Below, in pieces: positions 8,526 through 17,435 of a DNA stretch of 64,000 nucleotides (its first letter is position 1; each line of letters begins with the position of its first letter). Below the pieces are notes generated by a model. The model made no database searches. It was given only the letters and a program-made list of their open reading frames with translations, and was not told the origin of the DNA. This DNA is from Natronospira bacteriovora (GTDB taxonomy: Bacteria > Pseudomonadota > Gammaproteobacteria > Natronospirales > Natronospiraceae). The position numbers were made by a program, and so were the translations under genes. The stretch covers positions 62,001 through 126,000 of the forward strand of contig NZ_JAVDDT010000007.1 in assembly GCF_030848495.1 (NCBI RefSeq), read 5' to 3'.

Positions 8526-8699
8526 ATAAATTGCCGGGAGCAATTTATCGCGAAGTGCGCAGCACGGAGCCCCGGAGCGCAGCGGAGGGGTGAGGCCTAG
8601 GGAAGGGCCGAACAATAAATCGCCGGGAGCGATTTGTCGCGGAGTGCGCAGCACGGAGTCCGTAGCGACAGCGGAGGACCAGGCGCAGGGAAGCGCCTG
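8526..8699 (+). repeat. Two-unit array of structured, GGA-rich repeats
   Basis: Two diverged direct units of about 85-89 bases (8526-8610 and 8615-8699). Each has a first hairpin with loop CGGGA (8526-8548; 8615-8637), a middle GGA-rich stem and a last hairpin with loop AGGGAA (8594-8609; 8680-8699). Differences between the units are compensatory: T-A (8532/8542) becomes C-G (8621/8631), and C-G (8597/8606) becomes G-C (8685/8694). This argues that the folded form matters. I see no open frame with coding character. This and its flanks are what fills the gap between tRNA-Gln and rpiA. Confidence 0.65.
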
Positions 8700-8701
8700 G
8701 C

Positions 8702-8716
8702 AATCCTAGTCCCCCA
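8702..8716 (+). repeat. Direct 15-bp copy of the tRNA-Gln 3' end
   Basis: AATCCTAGTCCCCCA is identical to tRNA-Gln positions 8370-8384. It could be an att-like scar or the right end of the repeat array. No integrase is nearby. Confidence 0.75.
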
Positions 8717-8744
8717 AAAAGATTGAGCCCGCGATAGCGGGCTC
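8716..8744 (-). terminator. Terminator of rpiA
   Basis: Minus-strand stem GAGCCCGC / GCGGGCTC with a four-base loop (8725-8744), then AATC and five T (8720-8716). On the plus strand no T-run follows, so it should work for the rpiA transcript. Confidence 0.65.
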
Positions 8745-8828
8745 ACCGAATAAAACACGCTTAAGATCTGCACTTCCGCCTCTAGCGCCGGCATTTAGAC
8801 AGCGGCGCGCCAACCGGATCGATTGGAA

Positions 8829-8852
8829 TCGCGGATAAATCCGCTCCTACGG
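8829..8852 (-). repeat. REP-like palindrome near the rpiA 3' end
   Basis: TCGCGGATAAATCCGCTCC followed by TACGG. On the minus strand it reads CCGTAGGAGCGG plus the palindrome, the same family as 1734-1755 and 1911-1933. It lies about 20 bases beyond the rpiA stop. Confidence 0.6.
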
Positions 8853-8873
8853 AGCCCAGACCGAACCAGGTCG

Positions 8874-9536
8874 TCACCGCCGATCAATCCGCTCCACCCC
8901 ATCCTCGCCGCCCAACAGAAGCACATCCGCACCACGGCGGGCGAACAGGCCCACGGTGACCACGCCGGGAATGGCATTGATGGTGTCTTCCAGCTTGATG
9001 GGCTCGGAGATGGTCAGGCCGGAGACGTCAATGATCTGGTTCCCATTGTCGGTAACGAAGCCTTCGCGCCAGTTGGGAATGCCGCCAAGCGCCTTCAGTT
9101 TCCGGGCCACGTAGCTCCGGGCCATGGGAATGACCTCCACCGGCAGAGGAAAGGCCCCCAGGGCGCGCACCAGCTTGCTGCGGTCCGCGATGCAGACGAA
9201 TTTCCGCGAGGCTGCCGCGATGATCTTTTCTCGGGTCAGGGCACCGCCCCCGCCTTTGATCAGCTGCAGGAGGCGATTGCTTTCATCCGCACCGTCCACG
9301 TACAGATCCAGATCACCGCTGCTGTTGAGCTCCATGACCTCGATGCCATGCTCCTGCAGCCGCTGGGTGCTGGCGTCGGAACTGGAGACCGCAGCGCGGA
9401 TACTCGGCCCTTCGGCCGCCAGCAGATCGATGAAATGATTCACGGTGGAGCCCGTTCCGACACCGAGGATGCAGCCTTCCTCGACGAATTTCAGGGCGGC
9501 GCGGGCGGCTTCCCGCTTGGCGGCATCTGAGCTCAT
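8874..9536 (-). CDS. rpiA: Ribose-5-phosphate isomerase A
   Basis: Interconverts ribose-5-phosphate and ribulose-5-phosphate in the pentose phosphate pathway. 220 residues, normal length, with [13 protein letters not shown] (phosphate binding), VDGADESN containing the catalytic acid, [12 protein letters not shown] and the C-terminal [14 protein letters not shown]. It is a single gene with its own terminator and a REP-like repeat behind it. Confidence 0.97.
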   Translation of the reverse strand: MSSDAAKREAARAALKFVEEGCILGVGTGSTVNHFIDLLAAEGPSIRAAVSSSDASTQRLQEHGIEVMELNSSGDLDLYVDGADESNRLLQLIKGGGGALTREKIIAAASRKFVCIADRSKLVRALGAFPLPVEVIPMARSYVARKLKALGGIPNWREGFVTDNGNQIIDVSGLTISEPIKLEDTINAIPGVVTVGLFARRGADVLLLGGEDGVERIDRR

Positions 9537-9672
9537 GCACTGACTCCTGGCTGGGGATCAAGATGAGCCGGCAGTATACCGCCTCCCCTCGGCCGGCCTC
9601 CAGCCATCTCCCTGACGCGGCCATGGGGCAGCCGGCACCCGCTCATGTGTCGCCCGCGTCGCAGCCGGGCAT

Positions 9673-9696
9673 AAAAAAGCCGCCCCGAAGGGCGGC
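9673..9696 (-). terminator. Terminator of the histone-like gene
   Basis: Minus-strand stem GCCGCCC, loop TTCG, GGGCGGC and then TTTTTT (9678-9673), 23 bases after the stop codon. Confidence 0.88.
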
Positions 9697-9718
9697 TTCG
9701 CAGCGGAAATGGCCCGCT

Positions 9719-10210
<492 letters not shown>

Positions 10211-10337
10211 GTTTTACCTCCGAGAGAAGATACTCGCCACTGAGTATATACGACACTTGACAGATTTCCAGGATTGTTATGCATGGATTGTTACAGCGAA
10301 AATCCCTTCATTGCAAATGCCTGACGGAGGCTTGCAT

Positions 10338-10805
10338 TCATTTTCCCCGGCCCATTTTCACGATACGGTTCCACTCTTTCTTGCTGACCGGCGTAATCGA
10401 GAGTCGATTACCGCGTTGCAGGATCTTCATGTCGGCCAACGCATCCTGTTTCTTGAGCTCTGAAAGCGGGATGTAATGGGGGAATTTCTCCACGAAACGC
10501 ACATCCACCATGAACCAGCGCGGTTTGTCCGGGTCACTCTTGGGGTCATAATGGGGATCTTCGGGGTCGAAAGCGGTATGGTCCGGATACCCTTCACGCA
10601 CGATTTCCATGATGCCGGCGACACCTGGCGGCTTGGTGTTGGAATGATAGAAGAGCGCCCGGTCGCCAACTTTCATCTCGTCCCGCATCATGTTCCGTAC
10701 CTGGTAATTGCGGCAACCATCCCAATGAGCTGTTGCGTCAGGACAACGTTCAAGGTCGTCAATGCCAAACTCGTCGGGTTCGGATTTCATCAGCCAGTAC
10801 TGCAT
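10338..10805 (-). CDS. EVE domain (PUA-like) protein, THYN1 family
   Basis: 155 residues starting MQYWLMKSEPDEFGIDDL, with W.G.RNYQVRN and VGDRALFYHSNTKPPGVAGI, the signature of EVE proteins (thymocyte nuclear protein 1 homologues). The fold is known to recognise modified bases; the ligand here is unknown. It is likely the gene upstream of an unlinked histone-like gene rather than an operon partner, since 127 bases separate them. The cyclo-ligase gene ends 64 bases upstream of it. Confidence 0.92.
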   Translation of the reverse strand: MQYWLMKSEPDEFGIDDLERCPDATAHWDGCRNYQVRNMMRDEMKVGDRALFYHSNTKPPGVAGIMEIVREGYPDHTAFDPEDPHYDPKSDPDKPRWFMVDVRFVEKFPHYIPLSELKKQDALADMKILQRGNRLSITPVSKKEWNRIVKMGRGK

Positions 10806-10868
10806 TGCTCGCTTTCTCCTGCTTCAGAAGGGGTGGTTACAAGGTTTACAGCGTACAGGATCCAGTGA

Positions 10869-11450
10869 TCATTCCGGCCGTGTCCAGCCCTGTTCACTGA
10901 TCACGGCATCGAGAGGAACATCCCATGGCATGGATTCGATCCGATCCTGTTCCTGGAAAGCCCAGGCCACGCCAACCAGTCGCGGCCCCGTCCAGTGCTG
11001 CCGCATTCGCCTGAAGGCGAAGGTACGGTCGTAGAAACCCGCCCCCATGCCAATGCGGTTTCCGGCGGCATCAAAGGCGACCAGGGGCGTCAGAACCAGA
11101 TCCAGATGCTGTCCGTCCCGTTCGCGGCCGCCCCGTTGTGGCTCGGCGATGCCGAAACGATTGATTTCCATCACCACGTCGGGAGTCCATTCACGAAAGA
11201 TCATGCGCCTGTCCTGGGTGAGAACCGGCAGATAGATGCGTTTGCCGTGGGAAGTGGCGTGGTGCATCAGTGGTGCAAGGTCGGGCTCTCCACCAAAGGC
11301 CAGGTAGGCGGCCACGTCATGGGCCTTGAGATAATCAGGGGAGGTGACAAGCCGCGTACAGAGGCGATCACTCATGCGACGATGCCATTGGGGCGTCAGC
11401 GCCCGGCGGCGGGAACGCATTCGTCGGCGAATGTCAGTGGCTGACGCCAT
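10869..11450 (-). CDS. fau: 5-formyltetrahydrofolate cyclo-ligase
   Basis: Converts 5-formyl-THF to 5,10-methenyl-THF with ATP. 193 residues with the basic N-terminus RRRMRSRRRAL, the substrate-pocket segment AYLAFGGEPDL, and the nucleotide/phosphate motif RIGMGAGFYDRTF near residues 133-145. It stands immediately downstream of 6S RNA, the conserved gammaproteobacterial zapA-ssrS-ygfA arrangement, and is probably cotranscribed with it. Confidence 0.95.
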   Translation of the reverse strand: MASATDIRRRMRSRRRALTPQWHRRMSDRLCTRLVTSPDYLKAHDVAAYLAFGGEPDLAPLMHHATSHGKRIYLPVLTQDRRMIFREWTPDVVMEINRFGIAEPQRGGRERDGQHLDLVLTPLVAFDAAGNRIGMGAGFYDRTFAFRRMRQHWTGPRLVGVAWAFQEQDRIESMPWDVPLDAVISEQGWTRPE

Positions 11451-11470
11451 TGAGTTTCCCGAAAAAAAGG

Positions 11471-11658
11471 GGCATCTCCCACCTGTGCCGTCACGAGCCT
11501 TCGCCCTTGAACCGATGGTTCAAGTGGGGCCTTCCGCCGTGCCTCAGGCTTTCCGCTCGCTGGCGGACATGCGCACTGGCACCGCAGGTGCAGCCCTTGG
11601 GTATTGCTTAAGGCTCGAGGGGTAACCCAGCCCGTGTCGAACACCGCAGGAGATGCCA
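11471..11658 (-). ncRNA. ssrS: 6S RNA
   Basis: About 188 bases between zapA and the cyclo-ligase gene, the classical ssrS location. The ends pair (GGCATCTCC with GGAGATGCC), leaving a long rod with a central bubble. The 3' half carries CTTGAACC..GGTTCAAG, as in E. coli 6S RNA. 6S RNA binds the sigma70 holoenzyme as a promoter mimic. The exact ends are inferred from the terminal pairing. Confidence 0.88.
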
Positions 11659-11762
11659 GACCATTGGACGCCCTCGGGCGCCACATGTTCCTTGATCTGC
11701 ATTATGGATTTCAAGGCGGGTGACTGCCAGCGGCCGCTGGCACTTTTCGGACGGCCGGGGCA

Positions 11763-12062
11763 TCACTCCGGCTTGCCGGTGACCGAATCCAGACGCTGAT
11801 GGAGTTTGCGCACGCGTTCAAGGGCAGATTCCGCCAGTGCGTTTTCATTGCCCTGTTGGTGCAGCAGGTCATTGGCCATGTTCAGCGCCGCCATGACGGC
11901 AATCCGATCCAGCCCCACCACCCGGCCACTGGCCCGGATCTCGCGCATCAGGCGATCCAGATAGTCGGCTGCCTGCAGCAGCGCCACCCGTTCTTCTTCG
12001 CGACAGGCGAACTGGTATTCCTTTTCCAGGATCCGGACATTGACCTGGGTGGTATCGGACAT
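11763..12062 (-). CDS. zapA: Cell division protein ZapA
   Basis: 99 residues with the N-terminal QVNVRILEKEYQFAC, LDRLMREIRASGRVVGLDRIAVMAALNMANDLL and a C-terminal coiled coil. It stabilises FtsZ bundles at the Z-ring. It lies just downstream of a coiled-coil gene on the same strand (10-base gap) and upstream of 6S RNA. Confidence 0.94.
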   Translation of the reverse strand: MSDTTQVNVRILEKEYQFACREEERVALLQAADYLDRLMREIRASGRVVGLDRIAVMAALNMANDLLHQQGNENALAESALERVRKLHQRLDSVTGKPE

Positions 12063-12072
12063 CGTTGCCAGC

Positions 12073-12303
12073 TCAGGCCTGTTCGAGCGACTTCAGGCGG
12101 CTGATCATGGCCTCGACGCGGTGGCGGGCTTGTTCGTTCTTCTGCAGCAGGGAGGCACGCTCGGTGGCGAGATTGCCCTGTTGTGCCCGCAGAGAGTCAT
12201 TCTCTTCCTTCAGCCGCGCGATTTCCTCGACCAGTTCGTCGATGCGGGCTTCCAGGCGCTCCAGCTCCTGCTGGAGGATTCTCTGTGGGCTGTTTTCGCT
12301 CAT
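12073..12303 (-). CDS. Small coiled-coil protein (TIGR02449 / ZapB-like)
   Basis: 76 residues, almost one continuous heptad-repeat coiled coil (LQQELERLEARIDELVEEIARLKEENDSLR onward, in overlapping segments). The start ATG at 12303 (MSENSP) is preferred to a longer frame from 12492, which would run into the divergent ygfB gene. Small proteins of this type accompany zapA in Pseudomonas and relatives, and a role as a ZapA/FtsZ accessory is inferred. Confidence 0.85.
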   Translation of the reverse strand: MSENSPQRILQQELERLEARIDELVEEIARLKEENDSLRAQQGNLATERASLLQKNEQARHRVEAMISRLKSLEQA

Positions 12304-12414
12304 GCTGGAACTATAGGACGGTGAGCGGCGGGAATCAACTCCGGTCGCCGTCTCGGATCGACAGCAGGATGGTAAACTGACAGGCTGAATGGTCACCCCG
12401 GCTGGAGTCTTCTG

Positions 12415-12990
12415 TTGGATATCCCGAATTTTGACAAGGTCAGCCGCGCGCTGAAACAGATGGAGGGGCTCTCCGAAGCCAGTGAAAGTCACGGCACCCT
12501 CGTGGGGCTGCTGGCCGCTGCGCCGGATGAGAACTGGCGTGATCGCTGGCTGAAGATGTGTCTGAAGGCGGATGACAGTGCTCAGGGTGTGGTATCGATG
12601 CCGGCGGATGCCAGCCCGATCCTGAACGCTGTTTTTGATGGCACGGTTGCCGGACTGGCGGACCTCCAGTTGCGCTTCGAGCCATTGTTACCGGGTGACG
12701 AAGCCCCGCTGGCCGAACGGGCCCGTGCCCTGGGCCTGTGGTCGCAGGGCTTTCTCTATGGTTTCAGCATGGCGCGTCCAGGCCGACACGACAGCCTTCC
12801 ATCCCAGGTCCGCGAGGTGCTGGACGATCTGGCTCGCCTTGCGCAGGTGGAAGCGCCGGAAGGGGAGGGTGATGAGCAGGATGAAGTGGCCTTTGCCGAG
12901 ATCATCGAGTACCTGCGTGTCGCCGCCCAGCTGGTTCATGATGAACTCAGGCTGGCGGCCCCGCAGCCGGACAGTGGCACACGCCACTGA
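12415..12990 (+). CDS. ygfB: UPF0149 (YgfB) family protein
   Basis: 191 residues, all-alpha YgfB/YecA-like family: SESHGTLVGLLAA, the aromatic LGLWSQGFLYGFSMA and EIIEYLRVAAQLVHDEL. The start is TTG at 12415 with GGAG about 9 bases upstream. It heads the conserved ygfB-pepP-ubiH cluster (11-base gap to pepP). Its biochemical role is not settled; in Pseudomonas it has been linked to regulation of cell-wall stress genes. Confidence 0.92.
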   Translation: MDIPNFDKVSRALKQMEGLSEASESHGTLVGLLAAAPDENWRDRWLKMCLKADDSAQGVVSMPADASPILNAVFDGTVAGLADLQLRFEPLLPGDEAPLAERARALGLWSQGFLYGFSMARPGRHDSLPSQVREVLDDLARLAQVEAPEGEGDEQDEVAFAEIIEYLRVAAQLVHDELRLAAPQPDSGTRH

Positions 12991-13001
12991 GGGAGCGAGC
13001 G

Positions 13002-14318
13002 ATGCCGTCCCAGCGTGAGTTTGCCCGACGTCGCCGTCAACTCATGCAGACCATGGGGCCGGGCGCGGTGGCCATCCTGCCTGCCGCGCCGGAGCGGCGG
13101 CGCAGCCGTGACATTTTTCATTCCTATCGCCAGGACAGCGATTTCTGGTATCTCACCGGCTTTGATGAGCCGTCCGCGGTGGCGGTGATTGCACCCGGCC
13201 GGGCGCATGGGGAATACATCCTGTTCTGTCGCGACAAGGATGCTCACCATGAAGCCTGGGATGGGCCCCGGGCCGGTCCTGAAGGCGCGTGTGCGGCCTT
13301 CGGTGCCGATGACGCCTTTCCCATCGATGATCTCAATGACATTCTGCCCGGTCTGCTCGAAGGGCGTGAACGCATCTATTACGCCATGGGCCGGCATCGT
13401 GATTTCGATCAGCGCCTGCTGGCCTGGGTGAATCTCCTGAAGGACAAGGGCGAGGGTGGTCATGAGGCACACCAGATCGTTGCGCTCGACCATGTCCTCC
13501 AGGACATGCGCTGTTACAAGAGCCGGGAGGAGATTCGAGCCTTGCGGAGTGCGGCGGCTGTTTCCGTGGAGGCCCATCTTCGTGCCATGCGGGCCTGTCG
13601 GCCTGGCATGATGGAATACGAGATCGAGGCCGAGTTGCTGCACACTTTCCGCCGCCACGGACTTGAGGCGGCCTATCCCAGCATCGTGGCCGGTGGCCCC
13701 AACGCCTGTACCCTGCATTACATTCACAATCGTGCGCCCCTCAAGGATGGTGATCTGCTCCTCATTGATGCCGGTTGTGAATATGAGCTGTACGCATCGG
13801 ACATCAGTCGCACCTTCCCGGTGAACGGTCGATTCAGCCGCGAACAGCAGGCCCTGTACGAATTGGTGTTGGCATCTCAGGATGCCGCCTTCGAGACCCT
13901 CCGACCCGGGGCCGGCTGGAATGATGCCCATGCACGGGTCATCGAGGTCATCACCCAGGGTCTGGTGGATCTCGGCATACTCGAGGGGCACCCGGATGAG
14001 CTGGTGGCCTCGGAAGCCTATCGCCCCTATTTCATGCACCGGACCGGACATTGGCTGGGCCTGGATGTGCACGATGTGGGTGAGTATCGCGTGGATGGCC
14101 ACTGGCGCCAGCTGGAAGCCGGCATGGTGCTGACAGTGGAACCGGGAATCTACATCAATGCCGACTGTAGCGCGGTTGATGCCCGCTGGCGGGGCATCGG
14201 CATCCGCATCGAGGATGATGTGCTGATCACATCCGAGGGCCATGAGCTGCTCTCCGTTGGTTTGCCACGCAGCGCAAGGGAAGTGGAAGCCGAAATGTCG
14301 GGAGCCAGGGCGGCATGA
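13002..14318 (+). CDS. pepP: Xaa-Pro aminopeptidase PepP
   Basis: Removes N-terminal residues preceding proline. At 438 residues it is close to E. coli PepP (441). The pita-bread fold's five metal ligands are visible: Asp in LLIDAGCEYELYASDISRTFP (two Asp), His in FMHRTGHWLGLDVHDVG, Glu in VEPGIYI and Glu in RIEDDVLIT. An N-terminal creatinase-like domain precedes (FARRRRQLM, DSDFWYLTGF). The stop overlaps the ubiH start by 4 bases. Confidence 0.97.
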   Translation: MPSQREFARRRRQLMQTMGPGAVAILPAAPERRRSRDIFHSYRQDSDFWYLTGFDEPSAVAVIAPGRAHGEYILFCRDKDAHHEAWDGPRAGPEGACAAFGADDAFPIDDLNDILPGLLEGRERIYYAMGRHRDFDQRLLAWVNLLKDKGEGGHEAHQIVALDHVLQDMRCYKSREEIRALRSAAAVSVEAHLRAMRACRPGMMEYEIEAELLHTFRRHGLEAAYPSIVAGGPNACTLHYIHNRAPLKDGDLLLIDAGCEYELYASDISRTFPVNGRFSREQQALYELVLASQDAAFETLRPGAGWNDAHARVIEVITQGLVDLGILEGHPDELVASEAYRPYFMHRTGHWLGLDVHDVGEYRVDGHWRQLEAGMVLTVEPGIYINADCSAVDARWRGIGIRIEDDVLITSEGHELLSVGLPRSAREVEAEMSGARAA

Positions 14319-15577
14319 GCAGGGGCAGCTCAACGCGGAGCGACGTTGATTTTGATGTCCTGATCGCCGGCGGTGGAATGGTCGGTGCGAGTCTGGCGCT
14401 TGCCCTGTCGGTTACCCCATGGCGAATTGGCCTGATTGAACCGGCACCGCTGTCCAGCGGTGAAAACCCCAGTTTCGACGAGCGGGCAACGGCCTTGTCC
14501 TGGTCATCACGCCAGTTTCTCCACAGTGTGGGTCTGTGGGAAACCCTGGCCGACGGAGCCAGTGCCATCCGCCACATCCATGTCTCTGAGCAGGGCCGTT
14601 TCGGCCGTTCGCGCCTGCACGCTGATGATCTTGGCGTTGATGCCCTCGGTCATGTGCTGCCCAACCGCCTGCTGGGTCAGGCACTGTCTGAGCACCTGGC
14701 GGGCTGTGATAACGTCAGCCTGATCAAGGCGGGCGTGAGCGCCATCCAGCGACCGGCAAACAGTGACGAACCCGTCTGCGTGCGGGACAGCGCGGATCGG
14801 GAATGGTGTGCCGATCTTGTGGTGGTGGCGGATGGTGCGCGCTCTCGGCTACGGGACGCCCTGGGGATTCCCGCTCAGACCGTGCGCTTCCCCCATGTGG
14901 CTTTGGTGGCTAATCTGGAAGTTGAAAGACCGCATCAGGGCTGGGCCTTCGAGCGTTTCACGCCGCAGGGGCCCATGGCCCTGCTGCCCTTGCCGGAGGC
15001 CGACGGTGTCCGGCACCGCATGAACCTGGTCATGAGTCTTGCACGGGAGGAGGCGGAAGCCTGTCAGCAGATGGATGCGTCCCGCTTGCTGGGGGAGCTG
15101 CGAGCGCGCTTCGGCTCCCACCTGGGCGCATTCCGGGCAATAGGGGAACGCTCGGTCTATCCCCTGTTCCAGGTTCGCGCCCGTCGCCTGGTGGATGAGC
15201 GAGTGGTGCTGGCGGGCAATGCCGCCATGTCTCTGCATCCGGTGGCCGGACAGGGTTTCAACCTGGCCTTGCGCGGGATTGGGGATCTGGCGGAACGGCT
15301 GATTGAAACGGCCGCTCAGTCCGGTGACCCTGGATCGCCGACACTGCTGCAGACCCATGCCCGTGAGCGTGACCGTGATATTGCCTGGACAGGCAGCTGG
15401 ACCCGGGGTCTGGTGGAGGGTTTTACACTGGCATTGCCCGGGGTCGGCCCATTGCGAAGCACCGCTCTGTTGGGTCTTGATCGCCTCGGCCCGCTTCGGC
15501 GCTGGTTTGTGCGCCAGGCCATGGGTCGGAAGGTCGGCCTGTCACGCCTGTCGCGAGGTGTTGCCCCCAGGCGTTGA
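14315..15577 (+). CDS. ubiH: 2-octaprenyl-6-methoxyphenol hydroxylase UbiH
   Basis: FAD monooxygenase of ubiquinone synthesis. Its 420 residues have the three flavin-hydroxylase signatures: the GxGxxG motif in LIAGGGMVGASLALAL (residues about 11-26), the DG motif in VVVADGARSRLRDALG and the NADPH/FAD motif GNAAMSLHPVAGQGFNLALRG. FDERATALSW is typical of UbiH/VisC. It is the last gene of ygfB-pepP-ubiH; its stop is 8 bases from that of the convergent antiporter. Ubiquinone synthesis also uses coq7 at 4.0 kb. Confidence 0.94.
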   Translation: MSRGSSTRSDVDFDVLIAGGGMVGASLALALSVTPWRIGLIEPAPLSSGENPSFDERATALSWSSRQFLHSVGLWETLADGASAIRHIHVSEQGRFGRSRLHADDLGVDALGHVLPNRLLGQALSEHLAGCDNVSLIKAGVSAIQRPANSDEPVCVRDSADREWCADLVVVADGARSRLRDALGIPAQTVRFPHVALVANLEVERPHQGWAFERFTPQGPMALLPLPEADGVRHRMNLVMSLAREEAEACQQMDASRLLGELRARFGSHLGAFRAIGERSVYPLFQVRARRLVDERVVLAGNAAMSLHPVAGQGFNLALRGIGDLAERLIETAAQSGDPGSPTLLQTHARERDRDIAWTGSWTRGLVEGFTLALPGVGPLRSTALLGLDRLGPLRRWFVRQAMGRKVGLSRLSRGVAPRR

Positions 15578-15585
15578 AGCCGGCA

Positions 15586-17295
15586 TCAGAGCAGTTTGAG
15601 ACCCACCTTTTCCGGTTGATCGCCGTTCATCTTTCGAATGACCAGCTCAACCGAATCAATCCGGACCCGGTCACCCACCACTGGCTTGCCGAAGCGGTCA
15701 ATGAGGAATTCCGCAGCCGTCTGATCTTCGCTGCCCTCGGGGGGAGTAATCCCGTACATGGCAGCCACATCGGAAAGCCGGGCGGCTCCATCCAGAGTGA
15801 ATTCACCAAAGAAGCGCCGATCATCCGCCAGCTGTGGAGCCTCTCTGGAAACGAACAGTCGATCCAGCAGCTCCAGATGCTTCAGGGGTGTTACCAGGTA
15901 TATGGTGTCCCTCACGTCCAGTGAGGTGATTTCCTCCGGGCCCTTCAGTTCATCCCGCCGGATGACGAGCACCGGTTTGACGCCATCCGGCAGCACCAGG
16001 CGCTGGGGATCCCGACCATGGGCGGAAGACCCTTTCTCGACCTGATAGCCGGCCAACTCATAATCCGGCTGGCCCGGTAGATCCAGTTCCACTCGCTGTA
16101 CCAGATGGGTCTTGGCCGGGATCTGTACCTGAAGCAGGCGTGCAACGGGCGTGAGACTCCAGCCTTGAATGATCAGAGAGACCAGAACCACGAAGAAGGC
16201 CACATTGAAGAATATCTGTGCCTCGGGAATGCCCGCCAGCAGGGGGAAAATGGCCAGAATGATCGGCACGGCCCCACGCAGGCCCACCCAGCCGATGAAG
16301 GTCTGTTCCCGCAATGCGAAGCGGAAGGGGATCAGACTGAGGAAGACCGCAATGGGACGGGCGATGAAGATCAGCACCAGGGCGATCAGTAGCGCCGGCA
16401 GTGCCACATGGAGCAACTCACTGGGGGTGACCAGAAGCCCCAGCATCAGAAACATGACAATCTGACTGATCCAGGCCATGCCATCGTGGAAGCGTCGGAT
16501 GTTCTGAACCGACTGTACCCGAGTGTTGCCCAGTACGATCCCGGCCAGATAGATGGCCAGAAAGCCACTGCCACCGACCATGGCAGTGGCGCCGAAGATC
16601 AACAGGCCGGCCGCCAGGGCCAGCAGGGGGTACAGGCCGGGTGTCAGGGGCAGGGCATTGACGCTGCGTGCCGCCAGCCACGCTCCCCCAAGCCCCATGA
16701 TGGCGCCCAGGCCCATCTGGCGAATGAATTCGATACTGATCAGCCAGTCCAGCTGCTTCTGGCCGGAGATGATCAACTCCACCATGACCAGGGTCAGGAA
16801 GATGGCCATGGGGTCGTTGCTGCCGGATTCGATCTCCAGCGTGGCCCCCACACGCTGTTGCAGTTCCAATTTCGAGGTGTGCAGCAGGGAAAACACGGCC
16901 GCCGCGTCCGTGGAGCCGATGATGGCGCCCATCAGCAGGCCGTAAATCCAGTGCAGTTCCAGCAGCCAGGCGGCGAACAGGCCGGTAATGACGGCGGTGA
17001 TCAACACCCCCACGCTGGCCAGGGAAATGGCGGGTTTCAGGCCGACACGGAAACTGGAGGTGGAGGTGCGAAGGCCGCCGTCGAACAGGATGATGGCCAG
17101 CGCCAGACTGCCAATCAGGTGGGCGGTCTGGATATCATCGAAGCGAATACCCAGGCCTTCCTCGCCCAGCATCATGCCGATGACCAGAAAGACCAGCAGC
17201 AGCGGGGCGCCCAGACGTGCGGAGATGATGCTGGCCAGGATGCTGACCAGAAAGATCATGCCAATGAAGAGTATGACCTGATTGGTGATTTCCAT
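15586..17295 (-). CDS. nhaP2: K+/H+ antiporter NhaP2 (CvrA) type
   Basis: 569 residues: about 12 membrane segments in the first 390 residues with the CPA1 signature (TSTSSFRVGLKPA, MGAIIGSTDAAAVFSLL, ESGSNDPMAIFLT), then a cytosolic TrkA-C/RCK-C domain and a CorC/HlyC-like tail as in NhaP2. Exports K+ (or Na+) in exchange for protons at the inner membrane; the ion cannot be fixed from sequence. It is a single gene. Confidence 0.92.
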   Translation of the reverse strand: MEITNQVILFIGMIFLVSILASIISARLGAPLLLVFLVIGMMLGEEGLGIRFDDIQTAHLIGSLALAIILFDGGLRTSTSSFRVGLKPAISLASVGVLITAVITGLFAAWLLELHWIYGLLMGAIIGSTDAAAVFSLLHTSKLELQQRVGATLEIESGSNDPMAIFLTLVMVELIISGQKQLDWLISIEFIRQMGLGAIMGLGGAWLAARSVNALPLTPGLYPLLALAAGLLIFGATAMVGGSGFLAIYLAGIVLGNTRVQSVQNIRRFHDGMAWISQIVMFLMLGLLVTPSELLHVALPALLIALVLIFIARPIAVFLSLIPFRFALREQTFIGWVGLRGAVPIILAIFPLLAGIPEAQIFFNVAFFVVLVSLIIQGWSLTPVARLLQVQIPAKTHLVQRVELDLPGQPDYELAGYQVEKGSSAHGRDPQRLVLPDGVKPVLVIRRDELKGPEEITSLDVRDTIYLVTPLKHLELLDRLFVSREAPQLADDRRFFGEFTLDGAARLSDVAAMYGITPPEGSEDQTAAEFLIDRFGKPVVGDRVRIDSVELVIRKMNGDQPEKVGLKLL

Positions 17296-17377
17296 GCCAG
17301 GCGCGCTGGGCGCAATCCTCCCGTCCGATTTGGCTTCTTCTTTATCTCTTTATGGGACGATCGCTGGGTCGCGTCAA

Positions 17378-17407
17378 GCCGCCTGTCCGCGCAAACGGAC
17401 AGGCGGC
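17378..17407 (-). terminator. Strong hairpin terminator after gdhB
   Basis: A perfect 12-bp stem GCCGCCTGTCCG / CGGACAGGCGGC with loop CGCAAA, 29 bases after the gdhB stop. There is no clear T-run, so factor-independent termination is uncertain. Confidence 0.6.
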
Positions 17408-17435
17408 CGGCGATGAGAGCCGATCATGGCGGGGC

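Noticed and set aside
8370-8716. Prophage or genomic island at tRNA-Gln
   Set aside because: Only 317 bases lie between the repeated tRNA ends, and no integrase or phage gene is present; at most a scar.
11396-11686. 96-residue minus-strand frame between fau and zapA
   Set aside because: It coincides with the 6S RNA, which explains the conservation and location better.
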